Assembly (NCBI GenBank): GCA_044360075.1
Contig: JBIKLA010000014.1
Span: forward strand, 1-64,000
DNA from: OMII01 sp947467385
GTDB lineage: Bacteria > Bdellovibrionota_C > UBA2361 > OMII01
Direction: 5' to 3'
DNA: 64,000 nucleotides
Made by a program: the position numbers and the translations under genes. Below the pieces are notes generated by a model that worked only from the letters and a program-made list of their open reading frames with translations, had not been told where the DNA came from and did not search any database. Shown piece by piece: positions 42,926-52,631 of this stretch (positions are counted from its first letter, which is position 1; each line of letters opens with the position of its first letter).

Positions 42926-43927
42926 ATGAGGGTGATGACCGCGAAAACGCCGCTGATCGAGGTTTCACCCTTTGGCCTCTACTGCCGCGCGGCTGACGTG
43001 TACCTCGACCCCTGGCGGCCGGTGAAACGGGCTCTCATTACCCATGCGCACTCCGACCACGCGCGCCCCGGAAGCGCGAAATATCTCACGCATCGCCAAA
43101 GCGTGCCGCTTCTCCATGCGAGGCTCGGGACCTCGGCCGAACAGGTTGAGGGCGTCGAGTACGGAGAAGCGGTTACGATTAATGGCGTACGATTTTCATT
43201 TCACCCGGCCGGACACGTTCCGGGCTCCTCTCAGATCGCAGTTGCGCGCGCGGGTGAGCGATGGGTTTTTAGCGGAGACTATAAGCTCGAGGATGACGGC
43301 GTAAGCGCCCCCTTCGAGCCGGTCCGTTGTGACGTGCTTATCTCGGAATGCACATTCGGCCTGCCAGTGTACTCGTGGCGCCCGCAAGATGAGGTGTTTG
43401 CAGAGGTACATAGGTGGTGGCAAGAGAGGCGTGATGCGGGGGAGAGCGCCGTTGTCTGCGCATACTCGCTCGGCAAGGCGCAGCGCCTCTTACAGCATCT
43501 CCGTCGGGATCTCGGAAAGATTGTCCTCCACACGTCGGTATGGAGGATGTGCGAGCTTCTCGGGATCGACCTCTCAGGATGCGAGAGGGTAACGACTGAG
43601 ACTCGCGAGCGGGGAGTGCTCGTCATAGCTCCGCCATCGGTGCAGGGCACCCCATGGCTTAAGCGGTTTGCGCCGTATTCGGTCGGGCTCCTGTCTGGAT
43701 GGATGTCGATTCGCGGAATACGGAGACGGCGGGGCATACAAAAGGGTTTTGTGCTCTCCGACCATGCTGATTTCGCGGGCCTGAATCAGGCAGTTCGAGC
43801 GACGGGCGCCTCACGAGTGCTGCTGACCCATGGCTATACGGCCCAATTTGCGAAGTGGCTTGTCTCTTGTGGCATCGATGCCGACGAGCTTGGAACGTCC
43901 TACGGAGCGGAGGAGGTTGAGGAGTAA
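42926..43927 (+). CDS. Ligase-associated metallo-beta-lactamase-fold DNA exonuclease
   Basis: This 333-residue protein of the MBL/beta-CASP nuclease type has HAHSDHARPGS (metal-binding HxHxDH at about 39), HPAGHVPGSSQ, SGDYKLEDDGV, and the later HADFAGL and LLTHGYTAQFA motifs. This group is usually encoded with an ATP-dependent ligase and is described as a ligase-associated exonuclease for DNA damage repair. Here its stop overlaps the ligase start by one base (TAATG), so they are translationally coupled. The alternative start 9 bases downstream (42935) is equally possible. Confidence 0.9.
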   Translation: MRVMTAKTPLIEVSPFGLYCRAADVYLDPWRPVKRALITHAHSDHARPGSAKYLTHRQSVPLLHARLGTSAEQVEGVEYGEAVTINGVRFSFHPAGHVPGSSQIAVARAGERWVFSGDYKLEDDGVSAPFEPVRCDVLISECTFGLPVYSWRPQDEVFAEVHRWWQERRDAGESAVVCAYSLGKAQRLLQHLRRDLGKIVLHTSVWRMCELLGIDLSGCERVTTETRERGVLVIAPPSVQGTPWLKRFAPYSVGLLSGWMSIRGIRRRRGIQKGFVLSDHADFAGLNQAVRATGASRVLLTHGYTAQFAKWLVSCGIDADELGTSYGAEEVEE

Positions 43928-45510
43928 TGGAAGACTTTGTGTCGCTCTACCAAGCGCTCTCGGAAACATCGAGCAGCTCAGCAAAGGTTGAGAACCTTAT
44001 CCGCTATTTCCGCGAAGCACCGGCGGCCGATCTCGGATGGGCGATTCATATTCTTAGGGGCGAAAAGCTTCGGCGGCCGGTCTCCTCGCGCCAGCTTCGC
44101 GAGTGGGCAAGCGAGGTGTCCGGATATCCGCTGTGGCTAATTGAGGAGTCCTACCATGTCGTTGGGGATCTTGCGGAAACTATCGCAAAGGTTGTTTCCG
44201 GCGGAGTCGCACGCCGACCAGTATGCCTGAGTGACTGGATACGGCAGTCACAAGCGCTCAAGGGCATGGGGCTCGACGAGCAGCGCGACACGGTGCGGTC
44301 GATATGGCGAGCGAATACGGAGGACGAAAACCTTGTGTTCAACAAGCTCATTACGGGTGGGCTGCGGATAGGGGTATCTCGCGGGCTTGTCACGCGCGCC
44401 CTCGCGGTTGTAACGGAGATCGACGAGGCAGCGATTACTCAGCGGCTCTTGGCGTTGCGGGAGCCGGGGCAGATAACGCTGCAGGCGCTTCAGGAGGTAG
44501 AAGGGGCAACTCAGGCTGCCACACCGTATCCGTTTTACTTGGCCTACCCGATAGAGGGCGGAGTTGAGGCGCTCGGCGACCCGGCCGAGTGGATTGCTGA
44601 GTGGAAGTGGGACGGGATTAGGGGGCAAATAGTACGGCGTGGCGACTCTCTGGGCGTTTGGAGCCGCGGCGAGGAGCTCGTGACTGAGAGCTTCCCCGAG
44701 TTGCGTGGCCTGGCGCAGGATCTCCCTGAAGGGACAGTGATCGACGGGGAGATAGTTTCCCTTGAGGGCCAGGTGCCAGGGAGCTTTGCGCAGCTCCAGA
44801 AGCGCCTTAACAGGTCGCGGGTGCCGCAAAAGCTCTTGTCGTCACACCCAGTCGGCTTTGTCGCCTATGACTTACTTGAGCTTGGTCGAGAAGACCTGCG
44901 GGCAAGGCCGTGTGCCGAGCGGCGGAAGCTTCTTGAGGAGGTTGTCTCCTCCGTTCGCTTGAGCTGCCCTGGGGTTCTGCTCTCAGATGCCCTTGGATTT
45001 TCATCGTGGCGGGAGGCGGATGCCCTCAGGTCGAGCGCCCGGAAGGTTGGGGCCGAAGGACTCATGCTCAAGCGGCGCGCATCCCGATATGGGGTGGGGC
45101 GGCGCCGAGGAGACTGGTGGAAATGGAAGCTCGATCCCCTCTCGGTGGATGGCGTCCTTGTGTATGCGCAGAAGGGGCACGGCCGGAGGGCGGGGTTGTT
45201 CACCGACTATACCTTTGCAGTCTGGCGGGACGGAGAGCTGGTGCCGTTCGCCAAAGCGTACTCCGGGCTCTCGGATGCCGAGATACGGCAGGTGGACGAG
45301 TTTGTGAAAAGCCACACCAAAGAGAGGTTCGGTCCGGTGCGCACAGTCGAGCCGCTGCTGGTATTTGAGATCGGGTTTGAGGGCATACAGGGCTCAACCC
45401 GGCACAAGTCAGGCGTTGCCGTTCGGTTTCCCAGAATCCTCAGGTGGCGCCGGGACAAGCCGGCGAGGGAAGCCGATTCCTTGGAGGCCCTGCGCACCCT
45501 CGTCAGTTAG
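43927..45510 (+). CDS. ATP-dependent DNA ligase (ligase/exonuclease module type)
   Basis: This 527-residue enzyme joins DNA nicks via a ligase-AMP intermediate. It has an N-terminal DNA-binding domain (about 1-200), the adenylation motif EWKWDGIR with the nucleophilic lysine K227, motif III (FVAYDLLEL), motif IV (EGLMLKRRASRYGVGRR) and motif V (WWKWKLDPLSVDGVLVYAQ). The OB-fold region follows and ends with the family's FEIGFEGIQGSTRHKSGVAVRFPRILRWR. It is coupled to the exonuclease gene upstream. Its last four bases overlap a convergent helicase gene. Confidence 0.94.
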   Translation: MEDFVSLYQALSETSSSSAKVENLIRYFREAPAADLGWAIHILRGEKLRRPVSSRQLREWASEVSGYPLWLIEESYHVVGDLAETIAKVVSGGVARRPVCLSDWIRQSQALKGMGLDEQRDTVRSIWRANTEDENLVFNKLITGGLRIGVSRGLVTRALAVVTEIDEAAITQRLLALREPGQITLQALQEVEGATQAATPYPFYLAYPIEGGVEALGDPAEWIAEWKWDGIRGQIVRRGDSLGVWSRGEELVTESFPELRGLAQDLPEGTVIDGEIVSLEGQVPGSFAQLQKRLNRSRVPQKLLSSHPVGFVAYDLLELGREDLRARPCAERRKLLEEVVSSVRLSCPGVLLSDALGFSSWREADALRSSARKVGAEGLMLKRRASRYGVGRRRGDWWKWKLDPLSVDGVLVYAQKGHGRRAGLFTDYTFAVWRDGELVPFAKAYSGLSDAEIRQVDEFVKSHTKERFGPVRTVEPLLVFEIGFEGIQGSTRHKSGVAVRFPRILRWRRDKPAREADSLEALRTLVS

Positions 45511-47954
45511 CGAAACTTGCCATCTCGGCCGCGCCCGAACTTTTTCACGGCCTCGCGAGCCTCGCGGCATTGGGGCGGGATGTTGCGCTCAAGCCACTCC
45601 CGGTCAACGGAGCTGGCGGACAGAAGCAGTGGCAGCGTGAGGGGCGGGGCGGCGAGTGCCGAAAGTATCTCGCTCATCTTGACTGACAGATCGTCCACGC
45701 CGAGGTTTAGGGGAATGGCTGCGATGAATGGGGCGTTATGGACAACGCTGCCCTTGGAGAGGAGCCGCAACGCGCCGCCACCCAGAGGCTTGTACACTCG
45801 CTCGCCATGGAATCGGCCGTCACGGTCATCGACTCTCCTATAGAGCCACGGCACGAGCGAGCTCCACAGGCATTCACGAATTGAGCGGGTCTCGATTGGA
45901 TTAAGGGGGGTGTAGGGCTCATCGATCCGGATGCGGAGATCGTCCCTGAGCGAATTGCGGGTGTCGAGCGCCGTGAAGAAGGATGCCTCCTCAAGGCCAT
46001 GCTCCGAGAGCTGCTCCGGATTGCGGTGAAGCCCGAGCTCGATAGCCTTCTCGAAAGCCTCCATCTGCGCAAGAAGATCGCAGTTAGCGTTCGTCGTTCG
46101 GAGCCTCTGCCATGTCCGGTCCTTTGAGATGATGCCTTCAGCATCGAGCACCGACACGATGTCTATCGCAGCCCGAATCACGCCCGGCCGCGACCGCCGC
46201 ATAGAGTCGGCTAGCGCGAGGAGCTTGCCCATCGGCGGCTCCACCGGAAAGCGGGCAGCCGCCCTACCGAGCTCAGTGAGGCTTCCCCGAGGCCCCACGA
46301 GGCCTAGCTTATACAGCAGCGCATGATCATCCATGAGTTGCTGATTCGAGGCCTTGATGATGTACCGACGGTTGTCGACGAAGATATCCCGCTGAGCCGC
46401 AAGGTCCTTCAGCATGTGCCCGGCCAAGGATGTGTTGTGGATCTCTGCTGGAATGTGCTCCTTAAGGCGAACCGGGTTGTCGGGGTCGTTGCTCTTCGGA
46501 AGTCGCAGCACGGCATAGCCGCGCCCGACAAGGCGCGCAACTCGGCCAAGGAGCTGAATGACCTCTGACATCGAGCTCTTCTCGCGGCGCAGCCAGTTCA
46601 CGCCATCGACGTAGCGCATGCGCTTCACTTCAGGAATGATGATGACGGTGTTGATGTGTGGCGGGTAGGTGAGGCCGGTGCCGCCCACGTTCGTTGCGAT
46701 CACTGCAGAGCGCTCGCCTGCGGTGTGCTCGAAGATGCGCAGCTGCTCCCGCTGGGGCAACTGTGCGTGAAAAGGCTTGCAGGTAATTGACGGGTCAAGC
46801 TGCGCCACGCGCTCCGTGATTGACTCAATGTCCTTCTTGCCAGCGACGAAGACGATCGGGGTTTCGCCCCGGTTGACGGCGGCGATGATGTCCTCCTCAA
46901 CTGTCTCAAGCGGCGGTACGGCAACGATCTCTCCTTTTCGCCCACGGTTGGCGGCGCGCAAGATGTGCTCCTCAAGGGATGAGGACTCACGAAGCGGGTT
47001 GTTTCCCTGGGTGATCTGAATCGGGTCGATAACGGGGACTCCCCCGAAGTAATCGCTAAACAGCTGGGAGTCGATCGTCGCCGACATGCACCCCACCTTC
47101 ACGGGCTCTCCGCGATCAATCTTGTCGCGCAGGATGAGGCATGTCGGGGATAGGCTTCGAAGCTTCTCGTGCGTTTCGTCGAGGAGGACGATCGCCCCTG
47201 GCGGAATATGGTCGTGACGGGCCTGCTCCGCAAAGAAGCCATGCGTAGCGTAGATCAGGCGCGTGATGCCAGGAGTCGACCTTCCAGTTTTGCCGTTATG
47301 GTATCCGACCAGCTCGCCGAGAGGGGAATTAAGCAGCTTGGAGACGTATTGGGCTATCTGGACGGTCTGGATGCGGCGAGGAACGAGGCAGTACACGGTT
47401 GGCTCAACGCCCTCGGGGAGGCTTCCGGGCGGGAAAATTGTGTGTGCCTCCTTGAGAATGGCCCTCGGGAGCCAAGTGGTTTTGCCGGAGCTTGTCGGAG
47501 CCGGAATCACGATAGCCGGCCACTCCCGAAGCGCCTGCAGGATGACCTCCTTATGCGGTGCCAGCGTGAGGTGCGAGACGTCCTCTTCCTGCGCTACTCC
47601 CTGAAGCCGCTCGGCAGCTTTCTTGGCAGCATCCGGCAGATTGACGACCGAAATGAGGGATGTGTCCTGAGCCCGGGCCGATAGGCGCGACTGTTCCTCA
47701 AGAAGCTTCTCCACCCGGGCCGTTATCCTGTCAGCAGAGCCGGCACTCAGGCCGAAAACGGGCAGAGAAAGCGACTCGAAGATCGAGGGAATAGCGGGGC
47801 TCAGGCGGCTGCCGCGCGCGGCGCTGATTTGGGAGGGGAGAGATGCGTTGGAGTGGGGGAGGGACGAGACAGGCGGGAGGGGCAGATCGGAGTCAGGCTG
47901 CTTTAGCTTGTGAAGCCGATGAGACCGTTCTCCCGAGTTGTACATACTTCCCAT
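45507..47954 (-). CDS. DEAH/RHA-type superfamily 2 helicase with DETH box and long N-terminus
   Basis: This 815-residue helicase has a low-complexity N-terminus of about 130 residues. Motif I is APTSSGKTT, motif II LLDETH (DETH rather than DEAH), motif III MSAT, motif V TNVGGTGLTYP and motif VI QLLGRVAR (Q-x2-G-R-x2-R, with the arginine finger kept). A ratchet/HA2-like domain follows (LYKLGLVGPRGSLTELGRAAARFPVEPPMGKLL). These are DEAH/NPH-II-clade features, so it could act on RNA or DNA. It is convergent with the exonuclease/ligase pair rather than co-directional. The ATG at 47954 has no clear Shine-Dalgarno sequence; a TTG at 47984 and an ATG at 47945 are alternatives. Confidence 0.82.
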   Translation of the reverse strand: MGSMYNSGERSHRLHKLKQPDSDLPLPPVSSLPHSNASLPSQISAARGSRLSPAIPSIFESLSLPVFGLSAGSADRITARVEKLLEEQSRLSARAQDTSLISVVNLPDAAKKAAERLQGVAQEEDVSHLTLAPHKEVILQALREWPAIVIPAPTSSGKTTWLPRAILKEAHTIFPPGSLPEGVEPTVYCLVPRRIQTVQIAQYVSKLLNSPLGELVGYHNGKTGRSTPGITRLIYATHGFFAEQARHDHIPPGAIVLLDETHEKLRSLSPTCLILRDKIDRGEPVKVGCMSATIDSQLFSDYFGGVPVIDPIQITQGNNPLRESSSLEEHILRAANRGRKGEIVAVPPLETVEEDIIAAVNRGETPIVFVAGKKDIESITERVAQLDPSITCKPFHAQLPQREQLRIFEHTAGERSAVIATNVGGTGLTYPPHINTVIIIPEVKRMRYVDGVNWLRREKSSMSEVIQLLGRVARLVGRGYAVLRLPKSNDPDNPVRLKEHIPAEIHNTSLAGHMLKDLAAQRDIFVDNRRYIIKASNQQLMDDHALLYKLGLVGPRGSLTELGRAAARFPVEPPMGKLLALADSMRRSRPGVIRAAIDIVSVLDAEGIISKDRTWQRLRTTNANCDLLAQMEAFEKAIELGLHRNPEQLSEHGLEEASFFTALDTRNSLRDDLRIRIDEPYTPLNPIETRSIRECLWSSLVPWLYRRVDDRDGRFHGERVYKPLGGGALRLLSKGSVVHNAPFIAAIPLNLGVDDLSVKMSEILSALAAPPLTLPLLLSASSVDREWLERNIPPQCREAREAVKKFGRGRDGKFR

Positions 47955-48312
47955 GGTCGGCGTCCCGTCAGAGCACTTCCGCAAAAGAGCAACTCGCCAG
48001 GCGCGTTACTTCAACTTGCTTAAAGTTGCTTGTGAATCCTCAAAGGTTGTATCGGAGCTTGCTGCTTAAAACAAGTATTCACTGCGGTCCAAGCTCTTCC
48101 AAACCAAAAACAAGTGATACAGCCGCGCGGTTCCTCATACCCAAGGCGCGACGGGGGGCTCAAGCGATCAGCTTCAGTCCGAACCCGACTCGCGCTATGA
48201 TGTCTCTCGCCTTCGCGAATGTTCGGTAGAGCCTATCGACTTCCGGGTTCCCGTCTGTATGATCGCCAAGCGTATCTGTCGAGTCGGTTCTCGGGGCAGC
48301 TAAACGGGAAAC
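47955..48312. other. Divergent intergenic region between helicase and ABC-F genes
   Basis: About 360 bp that should contain the helicase and ABC-F promoters. Short direct repeats are present (AACTTGCTT/AAGTTGCTT near 48010-48035, and AAAACAAGT twice near 48068-48115). A minus-strand frame of about 60 codons near 48140-48310 looks protein-like but has no start codon. I find no convincing promoter hexamers. Confidence 0.4.
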
Positions 48313-50157
48313 ATGTTACAAGTCAGCAACTTAGAAAAACAGTACGGTGATCGGGTGCTCTTTGCGAGCGCCACCCTCACCGTGGCGCCCGGTGAGCGGG
48401 TATCCCTCTTTGGGCGCAACGGATCCGGCAAGTCCACGCTACTCAAGATAATTGCGGGTGAGGAGAGCGCCGATGATGGCGAGGTCAGCGTTCCCAAGGG
48501 ATACTCCATAGGCTACCTCAAGCAGCACCTTTCCTTTTCCGCGCCCACAGTTCTTGAGGAGGCATGCCTCGCGATTAAGGGGGATCCGGTCGCCGAGCAA
48601 TACAAGGCCGAGATAGTTCTCGGCGGCCTCGGCTTCACTGAAGCTGAGATGGGCCTGCCCCCAACGTCGGTTTCGGGCGGCTTCCAGATTCGCATCAACC
48701 TCGCCAAGCTCATTCTCGCCGAGCCAAACATGCTCCTGCTTGATGAGCCGACCAATTATCTCGACATCGTGTCGGTGCGGTGGCTGGAGCGGTACCTGCA
48801 GGAGTGGCCCGGTGAGATGATCGTCATCTCCCACGACAGGAGCTTTTGCGACCAGGTGAGCACGCACAGCGCGCTTCTGTACCGCAACGGCTTCCGCAAG
48901 CTAGAAGGGGGCTCCGAGAAGCTCTTTGAGCGCATCGCCGAGGATGAGGCCCTCTACGAGAGGACACGCCAAAACCGCGAGAAAGAGATCAAGCGCATGG
49001 AGTCCTTCATCAACCGCTTCAAGGCACAGGCGAGCAAGGCCACCGTTGTCCAGTCGCGGGTAAAGGCCCTCGCGCGCATCGAGCGGCTTGATGAGCTGCA
49101 GGCAGATGCCACACTTGACTTCTCCTTCGTCCTGAAGCCCTTTCCGGGGCGCTTTCCCTGCGAAGTGAGGGATCTCTCTTTTGGCTTTGAGGGAATGGAT
49201 AGGCCGCTCGTGGACGGGCTCAGCTTTGTGCTTAAGAAAGACGACCGGCTCGGTGTCATTGGCAAGAACGGCAGGGGCAAGTCAACGCTGCTGAAGCTGC
49301 TCGCAGGCGATCTCAATCCGCAGGCGGGCGAGGTTGTGAGCAGCCCAAACACGAGCCTCTCCTTCTTTGCCCAAACGAACACCAACAGGCTCAACCTGTC
49401 GAACACCATAGAGGCCGAGATCTTGCAGGTGAACGAGAAATTGAGCCGTACTGCCGTGAGATCGATCTGCGGCTGCATGATGTTTGAGGGCGACGATGCG
49501 CTCAAAAAGATATCGGTGCTCTCTGGAGGGGAGCGAAGTCGGGTGCTCCTAGGCAAGATTCTCGCCACGCCAAGCAATGTGCTCCTGCTCGATGAGCCGA
49601 CCAACCACCTTGATGTTGAGTCCGTCATGTCGCTGACCGACGCGCTGGAGGAATTCGAGGGTGCCGTGGTGATCGTCACGCACAACGAGGAGATCCTTCG
49701 GCGAGTGGCGCGCCGGCTGGTGATCTTTCAGGGAGACCAGCCGTTTCTGTTCGAGGGAACCTATGACGAGTTTCTAGACAGCATCGGATGGGAAGAGGAG
49801 GCGGAGCTCAACCAGCGACGCAAGAAGAGCAAGCCATCCGGCGCAAAGGGGCGCGACATGAAGCGCGAGAAGGCCGAGGTGCTGCAGGAGCGATCCCGGC
49901 AGATGGCTCCCCTCAAGGAGCAGGTCACGTCGATTGAAAAGATGATAGCCAGCCTTGAGCGGCAGGTCGCTTCGGCGCAAGAGAAGCTCGCGGCGGCGTC
50001 TGGCAACGCAGATTCAGCGCTAATCCGCAGCGCTTCCCAAGAGCTGGCGCAAGCCCAAAAGGACCTCAACAGCCGAATGGCCGAGTGGGAAGAGGCAGTC
50101 CAGAAGGCTGAAATCGCCGAGAGGCGCTTTGTCGACCAGATCAAGGCTTTCGATTAG
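48313..50157 (+). CDS. ABC-F family ATPase (Uup/EttA-like)
   Basis: This 614-residue soluble protein has two ABC domains and no membrane part. Domain 1 has Walker A GRNGSGKST (34-42), signature SGGFQIRI and Walker B LLLDEPTNYLD. The linker helix (about 215-275) contains the charged FINRFKAQASKATVVQSRVKAL. Domain 2 has GKNGRGKST, LSGGERSRV and LLLDEPTNHLD. A C-terminal coiled coil of about 85 residues (from 525) resembles that of Uup. ABC-F proteins act on ribosomes to relieve stalling or confer antibiotic resistance; which member this is cannot be fixed from sequence alone. Confidence 0.92.
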   Translation: MLQVSNLEKQYGDRVLFASATLTVAPGERVSLFGRNGSGKSTLLKIIAGEESADDGEVSVPKGYSIGYLKQHLSFSAPTVLEEACLAIKGDPVAEQYKAEIVLGGLGFTEAEMGLPPTSVSGGFQIRINLAKLILAEPNMLLLDEPTNYLDIVSVRWLERYLQEWPGEMIVISHDRSFCDQVSTHSALLYRNGFRKLEGGSEKLFERIAEDEALYERTRQNREKEIKRMESFINRFKAQASKATVVQSRVKALARIERLDELQADATLDFSFVLKPFPGRFPCEVRDLSFGFEGMDRPLVDGLSFVLKKDDRLGVIGKNGRGKSTLLKLLAGDLNPQAGEVVSSPNTSLSFFAQTNTNRLNLSNTIEAEILQVNEKLSRTAVRSICGCMMFEGDDALKKISVLSGGERSRVLLGKILATPSNVLLLDEPTNHLDVESVMSLTDALEEFEGAVVIVTHNEEILRRVARRLVIFQGDQPFLFEGTYDEFLDSIGWEEEAELNQRRKKSKPSGAKGRDMKREKAEVLQERSRQMAPLKEQVTSIEKMIASLERQVASAQEKLAAASGNADSALIRSASQELAQAQKDLNSRMAEWEEAVQKAEIAERRFVDQIKAFD

Positions 50158-50281
50158 GCGGTTGTGCAGGCCGGCTGTTTCTCTTTTGGCCCCGCACAGG
50201 GAGAAAACCCTCTTGTGTTCGACCGTTTCATGCTACATGAAAAGAGTGTGGTGTCAGGTTCGCACCTCTGCTTCCTACGAT

Positions 50282-51049
50282 ATGCCTCTCCGTTCTGCCC
50301 TCATTACGTTGGTCTCAGCCCTGGTGATAGCAACCCTCTCCTCATGTGTTGAGGGGCCGACAACCATTTCCCCGCTCTATGACCGTCTCTCAGGTCGCGG
50401 CCCGATTGTCCTCGGGGACGATAATCCGTACCTGCCCGCCAACGCCTTTTTTCAGGAGCAGCTTAAGGGCAGCGATGTGCTGGGTCGCTTCGTTCAGCAC
50501 AATGGCGAGCCGACCGCGATGAGCCTTGAGCGCAAGCTGTACCGTAAGACCCGCCTCGGGCTCTACTATGCTGACGCAGGTACATTGTGCCTTTTTGCCC
50601 GTGGCATGGAGGACTGGCAACTTGAAAAGACCGAGCAAATGTCGGCGCAGGACCGCCAGAGCCTCTCCATGCAGCTCGCCCAGAGCGGCCGATTGGCTCA
50701 GGCGCTACGGTACCAAGATGGAACCTCAGGAATGGCAGCTCCGTCGGGCGATGCGGCCTTCATGGGCTCTGGAGCCGAGCTGCGCGGCCACTTAAGGCCC
50801 CCGCAGTCCGCAGCGGAGGCTCGCCTGACAAGGCTTCCCAACGGCAACTACCAGCACCGTGTGACGTTCGCGGGAGAGACGCTGCGCGTGATCGCGGAGT
50901 GGTATACAGAGGAGCCGGGCGAAGCCTCCGCGCTCGCAATAGCGAGCGGGCGGAGCGTGGCAACCCCCCTGCAGATTGGGGATACGGTCACCATCCCAAA
51001 GCGGCTTATGCGCAACGTCCACCCGCTGCCGGAAGCAGCCATACCCTAA
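50282..51049 (+). CDS. Lipoprotein with C-terminal LysM-like domain
   Basis: This 255-residue protein starts at ATG 50282. Its lipoprotein signal ends in LSSC (acylated Cys about 21). The middle region is unrecognised (GRFVQHNGEPTAMSLERKLYRKTRLGLYYADAGTL). The final 60 residues resemble a LysM domain: HRVTFAGETLRVIAEWYTEE, then LQIGDTVTIPKRLM. The same WY(S/T) and L-x-x-GD-x-x-x-x-P pattern occurs in the lipoprotein at 16514-17287, where it is N-terminal. It is probably anchored in the outer membrane and contacts peptidoglycan. The gene follows the ABC-F gene by about 125 bp. Confidence 0.7.
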   Translation: MPLRSALITLVSALVIATLSSCVEGPTTISPLYDRLSGRGPIVLGDDNPYLPANAFFQEQLKGSDVLGRFVQHNGEPTAMSLERKLYRKTRLGLYYADAGTLCLFARGMEDWQLEKTEQMSAQDRQSLSMQLAQSGRLAQALRYQDGTSGMAAPSGDAAFMGSGAELRGHLRPPQSAAEARLTRLPNGNYQHRVTFAGETLRVIAEWYTEEPGEASALAIASGRSVATPLQIGDTVTIPKRLMRNVHPLPEAAIP

Positions 51050-51143
51050 GGCTTTGTCGTTTGTTCGCTATTCCTGAGTAGTTGGGAAAGGTGCCAAATG
51101 CTGCTAGTGTTATGGGGCTTCAGGAACGTGTGAAAGCTCTCCT

Positions 51144-52631
51144 ATGACTCTACAAAGCAGGAACGAATACCGCAGCAGCCCTCGCAAGATAGCTGTGTAC
51201 AATACACTCGGTTCCGAGAAGGTCGCTCTCGACCCGCTGGACCAGGCAGCATCCAATCCCGAGGTAAAGATGTATGTCTGCGGGCTCACGCCCCAGGAAC
51301 ACAGCCACATAGGCCATGGCCTCATGAGTGTCCGGTTCGACATCGTGCGGCGCTACCTCGCCTATCGGCGGCTGCGCGTTAATTTCGTCCAGAACGTCAC
51401 GGACATTGACGACAAAATAATTACCAAGGTACTCGCCACCGGCCAGGACCCGCTCGCCATGACGCGCGGCTACACCGACGAGTTCTACGCCTGCCTTGCA
51501 ACGCTGAAGACACTGCCGGTCGAAAAGATTACCCGTGTGACCGACTTCGTGCCCCAAATCATCAGGTTCATCGAAGAGCTGATCTCCAAGGGATGTGCGT
51601 ACGTCACTCCCGAGGGCAACGTCTACTTTGACGTCTCGAAGAAGGAGGACTACGGCAAGCTCTCGAACCAGAACACCTCTATGCTTTTTGAGAGCGTCCG
51701 CAAGGAGCTCGACAAGCAGAAGCGATCTCCGCTCGATTTCGCCCTTTGGAAGAGGGACGAAAGCACAAAACTCTCTCAACCCTCTCCGTGGGGGATTGGC
51801 CGCCCGGGCTGGCACATCGAGTGCTCGGCTATGATCCATGAGGTTCTTGGGGACCACATCGATATACACGGAGGCGGGCTTGACCTTAAGTTCCCGCACC
51901 ACGAAAACGAGATTGCCCAGTCAGAGGCTTTTTCGGGGGGCTGCTTCGCCAACATCTGGATGCATTCAGGCCTACTCAATATCGGTGGCCAAAAGATGTC
52001 AAAGTCCCTCAACAACTTTATAGTCCTCTCGGAGGGGCTAGAGAACTACGGAGCCGCGCTGCTTAGGTTTGTGATTGCGCGGCAGCATTACCGTTCGTCG
52101 ATAGACCTGACCGATAAGCTGTTCCGCGACAACCTCAACGCGCTGCTCGACTTTCATCGGCTCTTTGCGCGTCTCTCGGGGCTTGAGTCCGCTCAGCCAG
52201 ATACAGCCTCGCCAGAGTGCCAGGCGGTGATTGAGGCATTTGAAGCGGCGATGGACAACGACTTCAACTCTCCGGAGGCGCTCGTGGCGCTTGAGAAGTT
52301 CCGCTCTGAGATCGCGCAACGGCTTGATAGCGGCAAGGGAGGCCCTGCGGACGTTGGGGGCCAAGCCAAGCTGCTCCTTGAGCTCGGGCACATACTAGGG
52401 CTCTTTTTTTATCCCCTCGAGCATGTAGAGGCTGAGGGGCTGAGGGTCAACGCGCGCATTCTGGGCGCCGAGCCGCTCTCGCTAGAAGATGTGCATCGCC
52501 TTATGCAGGAGCGCATGGATGTTCGGGCCGCCAAGAACTTTGCCCGCTCCGACGAGATTCGGAACGAGCTTGCGGCCAGGGGCGTTGAGATCCTTGACTC
52601 GAAGGCAGGCTCCACTTTCCGCTTTGCATGA
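51144..52631 (+). CDS. cysS: Cysteinyl-tRNA synthetase
   Basis: CysRS charges tRNA-Cys in the cytoplasm. The 495-residue class I synthetase shows the zinc cysteine C46 in MYVCGLTPQEHSHIGHG (HIGH at 55-58; most enzymes have CGPTVYD before the HIGH box). The zinc-site stretches PGWHIECSAM and HGGGLDLKFPHHENE and the KMSKS loop GQKMSKSLNNF follow. The roughly 18 residues before the conserved part are longer than usual, so a later start is possible. Its stop overlaps the next gene by four bases (ATGA). Confidence 0.96.
   Translation: MTLQSRNEYRSSPRKIAVYNTLGSEKVALDPLDQAASNPEVKMYVCGLTPQEHSHIGHGLMSVRFDIVRRYLAYRRLRVNFVQNVTDIDDKIITKVLATGQDPLAMTRGYTDEFYACLATLKTLPVEKITRVTDFVPQIIRFIEELISKGCAYVTPEGNVYFDVSKKEDYGKLSNQNTSMLFESVRKELDKQKRSPLDFALWKRDESTKLSQPSPWGIGRPGWHIECSAMIHEVLGDHIDIHGGGLDLKFPHHENEIAQSEAFSGGCFANIWMHSGLLNIGGQKMSKSLNNFIVLSEGLENYGAALLRFVIARQHYRSSIDLTDKLFRDNLNALLDFHRLFARLSGLESAQPDTASPECQAVIEAFEAAMDNDFNSPEALVALEKFRSEIAQRLDSGKGGPADVGGQAKLLLELGHILGLFFYPLEHVEAEGLRVNARILGAEPLSLEDVHRLMQERMDVRAAKNFARSDEIRNELAARGVEILDSKAGSTFRFA

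Noticed and set aside
42926..45510. Non-homologous end-joining locus (LigD/Ku)
   Set aside because: The ligase has no polymerase or phosphoesterase domain and no Ku gene is present; it fits the MBL exonuclease/ligase module instead.
48140..48310. Minus-strand frame with a helical-looking end (VDRLYRTFAKARDIIARVG)
   Set aside because: No ATG, GTG or TTG start is available before a stop, so it cannot be supported as a gene; at best a relic.
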